From NCBI GenBank assembly GCA_963920575.1, contig OY986966.1, positions 28,468,581-28,532,580 on the forward strand: a DNA stretch of 64,000 nt. The letters are read 5' to 3'. Position numbers and translations under genes: made by a program. The first letter of the stretch is position 1. Every line of letters begins with the position of its first letter. This document shows positions 44,864 to 58,221 of the stretch, piece by piece. Under the pieces are notes generated by a model. It did not search any database. It saw only the letters and a program-made list of their open reading frames with translations, and had not been told where the DNA came from. This DNA is from Narthecium ossifragum (Eukaryota; Streptophyta; Magnoliopsida; Dioscoreales; Nartheciaceae).

Positions 44864-47800
44864 TTACACTTCTTCGGCAGGAGGAATGTCGCTCAAATCT
44901 AGACCCACTGCAGGCAATTCTGGTGTTAAGGGTCCGAGAATGCCCTCCGAACTCAAAGTCAATCCACTCTGCAGAGAAGGATAAAAGCAGTTAATCCGAT
45001 AAATCGAGCTTAATACTTGTAAACCAAAACATTCAGTTTCCATGGTGCCACTCGGTAATTGATGGTAGAACATAATAGAAATCAAGATCAACGTAAAACA
45101 AATTATCAGCTGAATTGATTCATTAAGCACATAGGCTTCACAATACGTTAACTTCCCACTTAATTTAATACCAAAGAATACAGCAGAAGTGCTAATAGAA
45201 TATCTCAATCAAAAGCATTGCACAAAAGAAACAGGCTTCATTTTCTAATTTGAAGGTTATCCTAACTTCTAGGCTAATGTTTGTAAGAGTATTCAATTGC
45301 AAAAAAAACTATGAAGTGAAAGTATTGATAACAGACCTCAGGCTGGAATCTCAGCATGTCAGCACGAGCCATTGCCTCTGCTTGAGCGATTCTCTGTCTG
45401 AAAGTCTGGGCCATCTCATCCGCCTGAAGGACAATTATAAAGTCAACAATAAATAAATCATATCTCAAAACATAAAGGGACTTTCTTGCAGCAAGTATTA
45501 CCTTCTCAAAAACAAGCTTTGGATTTCTAATCATATCACCAGGTGTTGGCTCCAGCTTTTTGGTTGAAAGACTCACTCGGCCTCTTTCACGGTCATGACT
45601 CAGTATCATGACCTACATTTGAACAAATTGTGATCACTTGTGCCTGAGAAATAGCTGAATCCCTGTCACACAAAAACACATAAAAGGTGGATACCTTGAG
45701 GGTGTCACCAGGTTGCAGGACTGTTGAAATGTCTGAGACGCGGTCATGACTAATCTGGCTGACATGAAGAAGGCCATTAATACCACCAATGTCGATAAAT
45801 GCACCATATGGCTTCAAGCTCTGAACTGTTCCAAGGACAACAGATCCAATGCCAAGTTGAGCCTGGCTGTCTGCCATGGCCTTGCGATTACTGAGAACAA
45901 GCCTAGACTGTTCCTCATCAACCTCAACAAATTTCAGAGGTATCTCCTTATCAATGAGTTCTTCTGCAGGTGATTTCTGGTTGGACATTGAGAAAAAAAC
46001 TAGCACTCATTACTGAAGATCAGTAATTAATGTTTCAACCAACAAGTAAAAGAAAAAAAGTTGATTAATACATGACAAAGTGGCCAATTTGCAAACAAGG
46101 TTTAGGTGAATAAAAACAAAAGCTTGGTGAAAGGAGGAACATGTCAAAGATAGGTTAGAAAACCAACCGTCGATATTTGCGAAAATGGGACAAAACCTCG
46201 AAGACCCTCCACGATGGCAACCACACCTCCTTTATTCCCCCCAACAACCTGCAATGTATAAACTATGATAAATCCACAGCAGATTTTAAAGCAATGACAC
46301 GCGGTAGATATGGAGGCAACTCAGGGCGGAACATAAATTCAGCAGAGCTCGTAGATTTACTAATAAAAAATAGATCAGCACACATTTTCGATTGTGTTCA
46401 TGGGTTTTTAGCACTCCTTGAACTGTACAATTGCTTCCATCTAGGAGAAGGAATTGCTGGTGTGACCTTTTGGCGAAGCCTATTATAGTTTTTTGCAGAC
46501 TGATACTTTGAGATAGTTAACATGCAGAGTAGACCACAAGCTGTTAGGACCATTCGCCTATAAGGAGGTCAGAGTCACATACTACATTAACTACTGGAAG
46601 ATCAACCTACAAACATTTAATTGTGCAAATGAAGGATCGTCCAAATATGACAGATGAATGCGTAAACAGGTTAATTTTGTGAAATAGAATAAGTGAGCTT
46701 GGTCTTCAAAATTCTCACCTGACCCTTGACTACGACATCTTCAGCCTGAAGTTGTCTACACCTTTCCCAAGCAAGATCATATTGAATTGACCGCAAACTC
46801 AAAATCAGGCTATCATCTTTGTTATTTTCACCAATTATAACAAATTCTTCGACTAATCCAGGGAATATGCCTGCCTCTGATACATGCTTAACCTTGTGAA
46901 TACACGATTCTTGGACGGGTAAATAAGCCGAGGATTTTGCTGTAATGTCAACAAGGGCGCCATTCATGTCTGTCATAAATACTGTTCCTTTCACCTGAAA
47001 ATAACAATCAATGGGTTGATTAACATCGGAAATTTACAGATTTTTAATAAGCAAGACTGAAACAAAAAGAGTTGCAAATATGATAAATCAGAAGACTAAA
47101 TTCCTATAATACATACTTCTCAATAGCACACAATCATCAGCTTGTAGTGATACAGCTAGTAAAGTAGTAAAATATCAGTGATGACTTATAAAAGGAGATT
47201 GTTCCATGCAGTTTTTCTGAATTTTCCTACTGAAAACAGCACGAAAAATAAAGATAGCATCTGAAGTTGCAGACAAGAGACAACTACAATTATTTTCCCA
47301 AGCTTTCTTGATATAGGAGTCCGCTGAATTTTATAACAAGTTAACCAGTTCTTTTGACATTCTTTAATTGCAAGATTTACCATTCTGATGTAGCATGTAG
47401 GGAAAATCTACCAAGCATAGAACTTTCTTGCACAAGATTTTTGCAAATTTCACAAAAGAAGGGTAGTCAAATAAGCAAGACAACCTTTTCCTCAAGAAAG
47501 CAAACCCACTTCATAAGGAAAATTATCTGACAGCTCCTCAACATAAATCATAGACTACTACGTTCAATAAAACTCAAACCAACCACGAAACAATGATAAA
47601 TCTACAAGACAAAAAAGGTCTTAGCAGCTTCAATCTCTGAAAACCAATTTTGATGTTTGCAAATCCATCCAAAAGCTGAATTCTTGTTCATGTTTGAACT
47701 AACAGACATGATCCAATTATCAAATTCTACAACTAAAAATCTGAAAGATCCCCAATATAAATATATACATATATCACCACTAAACATTCATGGAACAAAA

Positions 47801-48725
47801 GAACTTTTTGTTATCAATTTCACGCCCCAAAAGCCAACCAATTTTGACCATCTACAACTAAATCCAAGAATTCTGTGAATCAAATATTTCTGCGTTCTAT
47901 GAACTAGGTAATGTTTAATTCCTACAGCCAGCTAACTAAGGATCTGGAAACTCCTCAAAATGCATCATAAGTGCACATTCACATTATGCTCACAACCAAG
48001 TCTAACAAACGTGACACCTTAAGAATCTATCTTGGGCATCTCCAAAAAGGAAAGATGTTAAGTCTATGTGAAATCGTAATCCAGTAAAACCAATTAATTT
48101 ACAACCTGCATCAGAAGAGGAAAAGAGATGAAGCCAAACTAGGGGACTCCACCGTACTGCAAGATGCACGACATTCTTCAACAAATCACAACGGAAGTTT
48201 TTCGACAGTTCTGATCAAACACACGAAACCCGACATGGTCTAATCTTCTCCGTAGCTGGGAATTCTATCCTCGACAACCACAACAACCAATCCCAAGTAA
48301 GCAAACTCCCAAAAAACCCACAAATTAGCCACAAATTCCACACCCCAAGAATAAATCTTGACAATTTCCGGACAAGTCGAAGAAAGCCAACAACGAGGAG
48401 GAGGTCAAAAAGATACCTTGGTTCCAATTTCAGAGTTGAAATCGTACTTCTCGAGGGCGGAGTGGAAGTCCTCGACTGTGAACGAGACGCCATCCATGGG
48501 GGCGTTACGGCACCGGTCATAGGCCTCATCGAAGAGCTCCTTCAACTTCTCCCGCTCCTTCTGTGCCGGCGTTATCGCATAGTAGGCCGCCACCACCGTG
48601 GCCCCGCCGCGGGAGACGACCCTCCACGCCGGAGTCGAGGAGTAGGAGCAACACGGCTTCGCCAGCGCGGAGGATGACACCGGCGCGCACCTTAGCCCCG
48701 AGTACTGCTGCGCCACCGCCGCCAT
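44864..48725 (-). CDS. RPS1: Plastid 30S ribosomal protein S1, 7 exons
   Basis: Minus-strand exons 48725–48417, 46994–46719, 46248–46168, 45976–45695, 45612–45502, 45423–45337 and 44968–44864 all join in phase 0 and give 416 residues; spinach CS1 is about 411. It is the plastid S1 protein, which helps recruit mRNA to the small ribosomal subunit. The first 45 residues are Ser/Ala-rich with few acids, a stroma transit peptide. Three S1 RNA-binding repeats start near residues 104 ([17 protein letters not shown]), 192 ([20 protein letters not shown]) and 271 ([20 protein letters not shown]). The end [14 protein letters not shown] is a family signature. Exon 1 holds the transit peptide and N-terminal region and is followed by a 1.4-kb intron. 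Confidence 0.95.
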
Positions 48726-49097
48726 TGATGCCGCTGATCTCCCCCCTCTCGCAGTGTCTATCTATTATCCAATACTAACGGCCCGAAAGCAGAGAGGATG
48801 GGAAGACGAGCCCAGTCACTCCCAAATTGCCCACATGAAGGTCCCAATAAAAACATATTCCCATAAACACCACTCTGTGATTTAAAAAATATTAAATTTG
48901 GATCTTATGTTTTAAAATCACTCAAAATAAATCCTATATTATCAATTACTTACATTTTTTACCCTCTATTTGGATAGAGTCTGTCTCTATCTGAATAGAG
49001 CTAGGAGAAGTTAACGGTAAACCAGTCACGTGATCGGTTTTGGACATTTCACGCACCATAAAATCGGGTTTTGGCCCTCCAATGCCTTCATGACTCC

Positions 49098-49690
49098 ATG
49101 GCAGTGATCTCTGACCCCTACGATGAGAACATCAACCACTCCTTCTGCTAAGTCTGCCTCGAATCCTCTTCAGGGGGTTGCGGAGCCGCCGCCCGCGATG
49201 CCATCAAAATCTACGACCACTTCGAGGAGATGACCACCTTTCAGTCCATCTCCCGCACTGCCCTCAGCGCCAACACGTCAACGGCGCTGCCCTCTTCTCT
49301 AGCCCACTCGACCAACGCACCGCTGCTCTTTTCTACGGTCCCCTCGATCCCCCCCCAAGGGTTCCAACAACACCCCCTCCTTCCTATACCGCAGTCTCTC
49401 CCAAGGCAGCCCCGGAATTCACCGTCGCCACCCCCATCGGCCCCCCATCGCCCCCGTCTTCCGGTGAATCACCAAGGCCTTAGCCGTTGCCATCTCCAAG
49501 AACCCACCCCACAAAGAATTTGACTATAGCTCCACCAGCTCATCTAATGCTGCCAGCAGCATCGATCGCACCAGCGTTAACGGCGAGGATTTCGATTCGT
49601 TCTATTCCATGAACAATGGTAACCTCCAATGGGTGCAGGGAAAGGCGGGGGAGGACCGCGTGCATGTTGAGGGGCGGCTGCTAAGAGCTA
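49098..49690 (+). pseudogene. POLTERGEIST-like PP2C, N-terminal remnant
   Basis: Frame pieces on the + strand read FQSISRTALSANTSTALP, then in a second frame SSPLDQRTAALFYGPLDPPP, then KEFDYSSTSSSNAASSIDRT and LQWVQGKAGEDRVHV. This is the order of the N-terminal region of POL/PLL-type protein phosphatase 2C, from the SISGAxVSANTS and SGPLD motifs to the QGKAGEDRVHVV start of the catalytic domain. A stop follows ENINHSFC early on. Frameshifts are needed, and all of the catalytic core is missing. The intact proteins dephosphorylate signalling targets in CLAVATA and stem-cell pathways; this copy cannot. Confidence 0.75.
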
Positions 49691-49699
49691 TCTGACCAT

Positions 49700-50658
49700 C
49701 GGAGTGGTCACGTGCAAAGCACGTGCCAGTTTGCCATCCAGTGATTTTACACCTTTGGTTGTTTGGTAGTAAATCGAATGGTTTTGGTAATGCAGGTTTC
49801 ATTTTGAGCGGTTTTAAAACACATGGTCCAAACTGAACATTTTCTAAATTACAGAGCAGTAAAGTGCTATTTGACTCTTTTTTTTATCCCCTTATTTATA
49901 TAGTTTAGTTTCGGCATCATTTGCCTTTTCGTTCACATACGAGTTCTTAAACTTATATCTAATTTAGTTCTTAATAAAATCATAAGTAATAAATAAATAA
50001 ATCTATTTTATAAGGGAAAAGTTACGACTGGGCTTATGAATATGTGTCTACATGGATAAAATCTTTTATTTAAATTAGTTATTGGTGTCATGTGGCACGA
50101 ATGGTTAGGAGAGAGATAAAAGAGTGGTGGGGGTGATGGTTGGTCGTGCCAAGTCACGAGGGCCTCATCCATCCAATACATATGATTCATTTGGTATGGG
50201 ATTAGTCTATTTCGGAATAAAGGATTTTGGGTTAGAAAGAATGAGAATAAAATAATAATGATTATTTGAAATAAGAAAAACTAGAGCGATAATAATACAT
50301 AGAATGTGAATAAATAATTAATGATTAATTAAAATAAAAAATATGTTTGAAAATTAATATGTGAATACCGCTTATTCCCCTTATTCTTCTACCAAACGAG
50401 GCCGTATAGTATGGACTATACCTGCGGAAGGATGATAAAATTTATAGGGTCTTTTGGAATGAGAGGCTGTGGATATAACCGTGGTGGGGCTTGTCTTATC
50501 CTTCTTTGAGAGTGAGATCAAGGTGAGGCTGAGAAGAGGATGGGCTCTCAAGCAAAGAGACATCATCATCCTCATCCTCATCATCTATCATATGAAATAC
50601 AAAGAGATCTTGGTAGATATAGAAGGAAAGGGAAGAGTAGGAGAGGAAGGGAAGTATC
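49700..50658. other. Intergenic DNA, promoter side of CSP41B
   Basis: No gene seen. TGGTCGTGCCAAGTCACGAGGGCC near 50139–50162 resembles the end of the tandem B unit at 6.2–6.6 kb. AT-rich near 50210–50360. Confidence 0.5.
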
Positions 50659-53600
50659 ATGGCTAGGCTGGGGGTGGTACAGCAGAGGCAGCCCTCTTCT
50701 CTTCATACTTCCTGGATCTCTCCCCAGTCCTCCCTTCTACCTTCCTCTCTCTCAGACTTTAATGGCACTCTTTTGAACATCTCAATTCAGGTACTGCTCC
50801 TGTTGCATTCATTTCTTTGTAGGTAGTTTAACATTGTGATAAACTTTGCACAATCCTTGTGGGTCAGTGTTGTATTATAATTATATTTAACAATGTACTC
50901 TTTTTTTTTTTTGCCACTGACTGGTATAGCTGACTTAATGCATGAAATTTGCAAGTATTGTTGATAGTGGTGCTCATGGAATTGGAAGAGGGGAATATAC
51001 ATTTGATTCTTTATTGTTCCATTCAAATGTTACAGAATAGAAGGAAGGTATGGAAGAGAAAAGGCGCAATGCAGGTCATGGCGAGTTCCAAGAAGATCCT
51101 GATAATGGGAGGGACTAGGTTCATTGGTGTGTTTTTGTCCAGACTCCTTGTTAAAGAGGGCCACCAGGTATATATATGACTTTTTGCCTGAATGAGCAAA
51201 TCTACATTAAATAGTTTGTATTAGATGATAGTACAAGGCCTATGGAAGGCCAAAAGGTTGGTTTGAAATGGAATGAATTCTATCTGAACATAACAGGAAC
51301 AGAATTATTCTCATATTATGTAGTTATGCCTTGTAGTGATTTATTTGAAGGGATTTTTGAAGAAATAAAAAATGTTTTCATGGTGCTAGGTGACTTTATT
51401 TACTCGAGGGAAGGCACCTATCACCCAGCCGTTGCCGGGTGAATCAGAGAAAGAATATGCAGATTTTTCATCGAAGGTAATAGAGCTTGACTCCAGCTCC
51501 AACCTCTCCGATGGGGAAGGCAAATGTCTTTATTTTTATCCTTTTAATCCTACATCGAGCCACTCATTTTATTGCTCTTTGTCATCTGCTTATGATTCAG
51601 AGATCCTGTGGTTTTTTCCGGTACCTATTTGCATAAACCACATAGACTCCACAGTAGAAAATCGTTGTTCATTTTACTATAAATTTATAGGTGGAGTACT
51701 CATATAAATTATATTCTGAACTTTTGCAAGCTTGACTTCTGAAGACCTGCCCTGTAAAAACAATCATCGCTGGCTAGAGGATGATTTTTGCTCTCTTTCA
51801 TGTTATTAGTAGCAAAAATGGGCATGCCTAATTTCATTGCGGGGGTCAATATATTTCTCATGCATCTTGGGTTCAAAAGCTGGAAGATGAGATATGTATG
51901 AGACTCAGCTAAAGTTCGAGATGTGCATATCTCGTAGTCTCGTTAATGGTCCTGAAATCTGAGTTGAGCATGAGCTTTTGGAACTAGATTAACTAGCAAA
52001 AAGCATATTATTGCCAGCTTAGTTTTAGACTTTAGTTTCTGTGAGAGAGGAAATGAAGTAAAGAAATATTAATCCCTACCTATGTGGGCTTCTTCTTGAC
52101 ATGGAGGTTCTAAATTGTAGCTTTATAAGATGATTTCTTGTATTCCCAACATTTGATTTTTGAAAAATGTCATGCTTAATAGGTCTTGCATCTGAAAGGT
52201 GATAGGCAGGATTTTGAGTTTGTGAGGACAAGCCTTGCAGCTGAGGGCTTCGATGTTGTTTATGACATAAATGGTAATTGGTCATGCTGATACATTGTCT
52301 TGTTTCCTATTGCTCATTGTTCCTCACGTTCATGTCTTGAATCATCAAAATGACCTACAGTAAATTTGTTGCTTATGATAAAGATATACTGGCTATGTTA
52401 CACTTGTCTCAGTTGTCACTTTTGCCTGCTGTGATCATCCTTCCAGGGCGTGAGGCTGTCGAAGTTGAGCCTATATTGGACGCCTTGCCAAATCTAGAAC
52501 AGTAAGCTTCTGTTATTGCTTTATTTGAACCTAACCCTGGATGTATACACCATCTGATATGGAAATACTTTGGAGAATCTGAAAACTTACACATTTGCTG
52601 CCTCACTAACTTCAAATCAGATACATTTATTGCTCGTCAGCTGGAGTTTATCTTAAATCAGATTTGTTGCCCCACTTTGAGGTGGGTTGCATGTAAACTT
52701 TCAAGGCTCTTTATGGATCCATTTTTCATCAGTTATCTCCTCTAACAAGCATGTGAGTTAACAGAGTGATGCAGTTGATCCCAAGAGCAGGCACAAAGGC
52801 AAGCTTGAGACAGAAAGCTTGTTGGTGTCACGGGGTGTAAACTGGACTTCTATTAGGCCTGTGTACATATATGGCCCCTTAAATTACAACCCTGTGGAAG
52901 AGTGGTTCTTTCATCGTTTGAAGGCTGGCCGTCCAATTCCGATTCCCTGCTCTGGAGTTCAAATCACTCAGCTGGGACATGTTAAGGTAGTCATATCATG
53001 TATCATGCTGCTCTAAGTTCTCATCTCTTCCACCCTGCTTCCTAAGGAAATCACCACTGGTCCATACAAATTTTACAATGACAAGTGACTAACACTATTT
53101 GTTTGGTGTAGGATCTCGCAAGTGCTTTCATTAAGGTTCTTGGCAATGAGAAAGCAAGCAAGCAAGTCTACAACATCTCTGGATCCAAATATGTTACTTT
53201 TGATGGTTTAGCAAGGGCATGTGCTAAGGTAGATACTGAAACAAGAAAACGGAATTCTTTCAATCTTTACCGCTGAATGTATTACTTATTCTTCATCCAC
53301 TTACCTGATTTACAGGCTGGTGGATTTCCAGAACCTAAGATAATTCACTACAACCCCAAGGAGTTTGATTTTGGAAAGAAGAAATCTTTTCCCTTTCGTG
53401 ATCAGGTCTACTAATATTCTCTTCACCTGAACCACAATATTCGCTTTGCGGCTTAACTTAATTGATTCTTGGCGTAGGGTAAATTAAGGGACATAAAAAG
53501 TAACAAAAAATTTTACTTATTTGCAAGGGTATATTTATAAAAGTAACAGTATTTTGCAAATTTTGTTTGCAATAACAATTGCTGAAAATCATTAGTTGCA

Positions 53601-53893
53601 TTTTGAGATGGTTAACTGCATTTTTTCCTACTACAATGAATGTATAGCCATATTCAAGTAATCAAGTATATGGACTTTGAAACTTACTCTCTTTTTTTTT
53701 GCATGGCATGAAGCATTTCTTTGCATCAATTGAGAAAGCTACAAGAGAACTTGATTGGACTCCAGAATTCGGCTTGGTCGATGGTCTTGCAGATTCATAC
53801 AACTTGGACTTCGGCCGTGGGACCTTCCGAAAAGAAGCTGACTTTTCCACAGATGATATGATTCTCGAAAAGTCCCTTGTTCTTCAGAAATAG
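50659..53893 (+). CDS. CSP41B: Chloroplast stem-loop binding protein CSP41B, 10 exons
   Basis: Exons 50659–50790, 51036–51167, 51390–51476, 52183–52273, 52447–52501, 52621–52681, 52765–52986, 53112–53228, 53316–53405 and 53714–53893 give 388 residues; Arabidopsis has 378. The protein is an atypical short-chain dehydrogenase fold that binds and stabilises plastid mRNAs and rRNA. Exon 1 (MARLGVVQQRQPS...SSLSDFNGT) and the start of exon 2 form the transit peptide and align with the Arabidopsis presequence. The mature part begins SSKKILIMGGTRFIG (nucleotide-binding glycines). DVVYDINGREAVEVEPILDA, YIYCSSAGVY, NWTSIRPVYIYGPLNYNPVE and LDFGRGTFRKEADF are conserved. The start was chosen because exon 1 alone supplies the presequence in phase. 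Confidence 0.95.
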
Positions 53894-54445
53894 GCCATTT
53901 TAATCCTTTTTTCGTCCTCTGAATCTTCCCTACCAACACATTAATGTGGTATGTATGGTAGAAAGGGATTGTAGCTTGTATGCTCATACATTGGCAACAT
54001 TCCTATCCACAAAGAGTAATGAGAAAAAAAATCATACTTCTCTCTTGATATCTTTGTACTGTCAGAAATTTCAGTGTATCTTATGATCTCAGTCATGGAT
54101 AAGCAAAAAATCATACTACTACAAAATTTTTGCTAAGAATATACATTGGGAAAATTAAATGGCAATATGCAAGTATGAATTTGATCTCCTACTGACATGT
54201 TGTAATTGGCTTTGCAAAGTTTTTAGTTTGCAGTTTATGCAATTGTGGTATCTTAATCGAGGGTGTTAAATCGCTATTAAGTATTAAAAAAGGCAATGAA
54301 TAAATCCAATAAGGTTAACGGGTTACGCATCGCGGTAGCGGGTAGGATCCGTCTTGGATCCGACCCATTTATCCGCATCGTATTTAAAGGGTCTATCGCC
54401 TATCGGATCCTCTTATCATCGCCCAGCGACTGCCAGAGAGACGAG
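53894..54445. other. Short intergenic region CSP41B–AP3M
   Basis: Holds the 3' untranslated part of CSP41B and the promoter and leader of the next gene in the same orientation. No other gene. Confidence 0.6.
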
Positions 54446-57400
54446 ATGTTGCAGTGCATCTTTCTCCTCTCGGATTCCGGGTGAGTTCGAGCTCCAATCC
54501 CTCCATTTCTTCGATTGCTTGCAAAAAGCTCGGATCTTGTCAGTTGAATCGTGTAGCTTTTCTTCAAGAAAACGATATATTAAGCAATTGGATCCCTGGT
54601 TTGTGAGCAGAGAAGTGATGCTAGAGAAACAGATGACAGCGCACAGGGTGGATCGATCAATATGCGATTGGTTTTGGGAGTATACCATTTCTCAAGGGGG
54701 CGATCCCTCTAAGGTACTAAATCCGATTCTTTTGCTGGGTCTAATCATAGGAAAATTATAGTAAAATGATCTTAATTTGTCGGTCTGCGTGCTACTGGAT
54801 GCGTATGCTTTTAAACCCAGTGGCAATAGGTATAGCAACAGCGTGTCAAAGTTTCTTGTTTCTTGATGGGTTTTAGTTGAAAGATTTTGCTTTTCTCAGT
54901 ATTTGATCGATTTGTTGAATTCCCCCTCTTGCTGGTCGTTCCGGTAATGGCTACAAGTTATTGGAACCAACAATCTTGCCTCATAACTCTAATAAGTGTC
55001 TAATTATATCAGGATTGGGTTCAAGAATGTAGATTTCTTGGTGGGTCTATTATTTGGAAGGTCTTGATTTGTTATCAGTATATTTAAACATCGCTCACGC
55101 TGCTTTTTCTTGGAGTAGATTGGATTTTACTACGATTGGAAATGTTGTTATTCTACTAGGAAATATTTTTAGGATATCAGATATTTCTTTGTGGATTTTT
55201 GTGGCAGATATCAGCATCTGAGTTTTATGTTTTTTCTTGAATAACAATGTTGATGATTGAATAGCTTCTTCCTGTGATCACTTCTCCGACACATTATTTG
55301 CTCCAAGTCACTCGCGAGGGGATCACATTCTTGGCTTGCACACAAGTGGAGATGCTACCTCTGATGGGAATCGAGGTGAGGTATTCATGCCTTATTTTCC
55401 CTGAAGAACTTTTTTCTGTTACCATGCTAAAGTACGAATTTTGTTTGATGAGTTTAAAATAGTCGAAAATAGGTTATGTTACTCAGATTACATGAAGTTG
55501 TATGAACTGAGGGGCTAAGCTGGCAGGCAGGTAATAAGAGAAATAGGACCCAAGCATTAGCCTCCGTCAGGTGTGAATGAATGGCATCAGATGACATATG
55601 ATCCTCGATATTCTCATGTTTTGCTTGGCTTTAACTGCGGGATATGGTGGTTCATGGATTCATAGACCTATGCCCTGTTCTTGTGGCTAATCATTCTAAG
55701 CATGCTGTAACACAAAAAGTTATCTATGGAAAAGATTGACTAATTTTCCGACACCTTCTTTTCCAACCAATGCTTCTAGTACTCTACCACTTTTTTTCCC
55801 CTTTTCCGATTAGAGAAGTGTGACCACTATGATGCAGTTAAATCTCATCTTTACCTTAGTTTGCATATCTCGTGATGTGATCTTAACACGTGGAATTGGT
55901 TGTTAGATCTACTGCGCATGCTAGGCCAGGACCATTGGGGTATCAGATGTTCATCTTTATACCTTCTGATGTTTCATGTTGCCTTAAACAGTAAGAATGA
56001 CTTCACTGTTAGAGCATGGCATGATGAATTGAAAAGTAATTTTTCTGTGACGTTTGCTTTTGCAGTTCCTTTGTAGAGTCGCAGAAGTTTTAACAGACTA
56101 TCTTGGAGGTCTCAACGAAGATTTGATAAAGGACAATTTTGTTATTGTGTATGAGGTATGCGGCTCAGTACAGTCTCATGTGAACTTTTAGTAAGAAATT
56201 CCATCAACAAGTACTTCTTTCTGAGCTTGCAATCTGCATTTGACTCATACAAGTAGAAGCTATAGAAATAAGAGAAGGATCATTAACCTCATTTCACTTT
56301 GTTGGTGGCAAACTTCTAAGTTAATGCTCGATGGCATTGCTTATATGCTGGAAGCCATCTAAAATTAGGAATCCTGTGCATTTTGCACGACTTGCAGCTT
56401 TTGGAGGAAATGATGGACAATGGTTTTCCCCTGACAACAGAACCAAACATCTTGAGGGAGATGATAGCTCCACCAAACATTGTTAGCAAAATGCTGAGTG
56501 CTCTGACTGGCAAAAGCTCCAATGTGAGCAGCATGCTTCCAGATGCAACGGCATCTTGTGTTCCTTGGCGGATAACAGATCAAAAGAATGCAAGCAATGA
56601 AGTGAATGTTGACCTTGTCGAGGAGCTAGATGTTGTAGTCAGCAGGTTGTTTGTTCCACAACTGCCACTTCCTTGTTTAAACAAATACAGATCATTTTCA
56701 TGTTAATTCAATGTGATATATGATGGGAGTCAATTGTCATTTATGCATATGTCATGGTCTTTTCTTGTATATGTTTTCTTGAGTGGCATTTACTCTAGTT
56801 AAATACTTTCTTATTCCCATATTTTGGTGTCCTTCATGCAATAAACCTGCCTTTGCTATCTGAATGTTTAGTAAGATGAACTTGTACCAAAAGATGATTT
56901 GTAAGGAGGTGTAATTGAGATTAGAACTTGTATAGGTGAATTTTGCTGTTTCATGCCAACATTGGACTTCTTATTATATTCTTACAAGTTACAACTGATT
57001 TTGAACTGAGCTTTCAAGCAGGCTGTGCTCATTCACTTCATGGAGATCTCACTATCCTGATGTTTCATCCAGAATTTACTAATCCTGTTTGCTCAAATTG
57101 ATTTCAGGGAAGGGATGCTCACGAAATGTGAAGTCTATGGGGAAGTTCATGTCACTTCTCATCTTCCAGGTCTACCTGATCTAACACTATCTTTTGCAAA
57201 TCCTACCATCCTGGATTCTGTGAGGTTTCATCCTTGTGTTCGTTTTCGGCCTTGGGAGCAACAGCAGATATTGTCATTTGTTCCTCCTGACGGTCAGTTT
57301 AAGCTCATGAGTTACAGGTTTGTGAAAGTAGTTTACATCATATCTCAAATTATTGTCCCAAACCCTTTTCACTGCTTTTGCTAAGCTCTCCATAAATGGT

Positions 57401-58221
57401 TGTTTCATGTTAATCTTGTTATTTTCGTCAGGGTGAAAAATCTTAAGCAGATGCCTATCTACGTCAATCCACAGGTGACCTCAGATGCTGGAACCTGTCG
57501 AATAAATGTGTTGGTTGGAGTTCGCAATGATCCTGGAAAAGCAATCGACTCTATAACAATAGATTTTCAACTGCCTCCATGTGTTACATCAGCAGACATG
57601 TCCTCTAATCATGGCACGGTTAATGTCCTGGCTAATAAGGTATGGAAATCATCCTCTCATATTGTTCTTGTGATGCCTCCTAATCTTCAGAGCCAGATTC
57701 TTTGCTACTTATCACTTATGTAGGCCAAAGAAATATGCACTTGTATCATCAGTCTCGGAGCCAGATTCTTTGCTAGTTATGGCTTATTCTGGAAGTCATA
57801 TTGCAGTCTAATGGTTATTAGTATTCCAGTGAGACTCAGTCACATCTCATAGAAATTCTAGTAGAGTATACCTGTGCTGATTACTGACAATTAAAGTTTC
57901 CTCTGAAAGATTTCTTGGGGAACTAGATCATCATTTTCTTCTACTTCGATATCTAATTCCTTTTTTAATTTGCAGACATGCTCTTGGTCCATTGGACGCA
58001 TCCCGAAAGACAAAGCACCAGCTCTCGTGGGCAATCTAGCTCTAGAGACAGGCCTCGAGCGTTTGCATGTCTTCCCTGTTTTTCAAGTGGGGTTCAAAAT
58101 CACAGGAGTCGCTCTCTCAAGCTTGAAAATAGAAAAACTAGATCTGAAGAACATGCCCACTCGAGCATATAAAGGTTTCCGTGCCCTTACTCGAGCAGGG
58201 AATTATGAAGTGAGGTCATAG
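54446..58221 (+). CDS. AP3M: AP-3 complex subunit mu, 8 exons
   Basis: Exons 54446–54480, 54611–54713, 55265–55375, 56066–56155, 56398–56645, 57108–57317, 57432–57639 and 57976–58221 give 416 residues; Arabidopsis AP3M has 415. This medium chain of the AP-3 adaptor selects cargo for transport to the vacuole. The N-terminal longin-type domain begins MLQCIFLLSDSGEVMLEKQ and includes FLCRVAEVLTDYLGGLNEDL. The mu homology domain spans about 175–416 with EGMLTKCEVYGEVHVTSHL, LPDLTLSFANP, VRFHPCVRFRPWEQQ and FVPPDGQFKLMSYR. The tail reads YKGFRALTRAGNYEVRS. A partial copy of exon 6 with its intron borders lies at 36837–37103. Confidence 0.96.

Noticed and set aside
48462..48778. Plus-strand frames opposite RPS1 exon 1
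   Set aside because: They are antisense shadows of a GC-rich coding exon.
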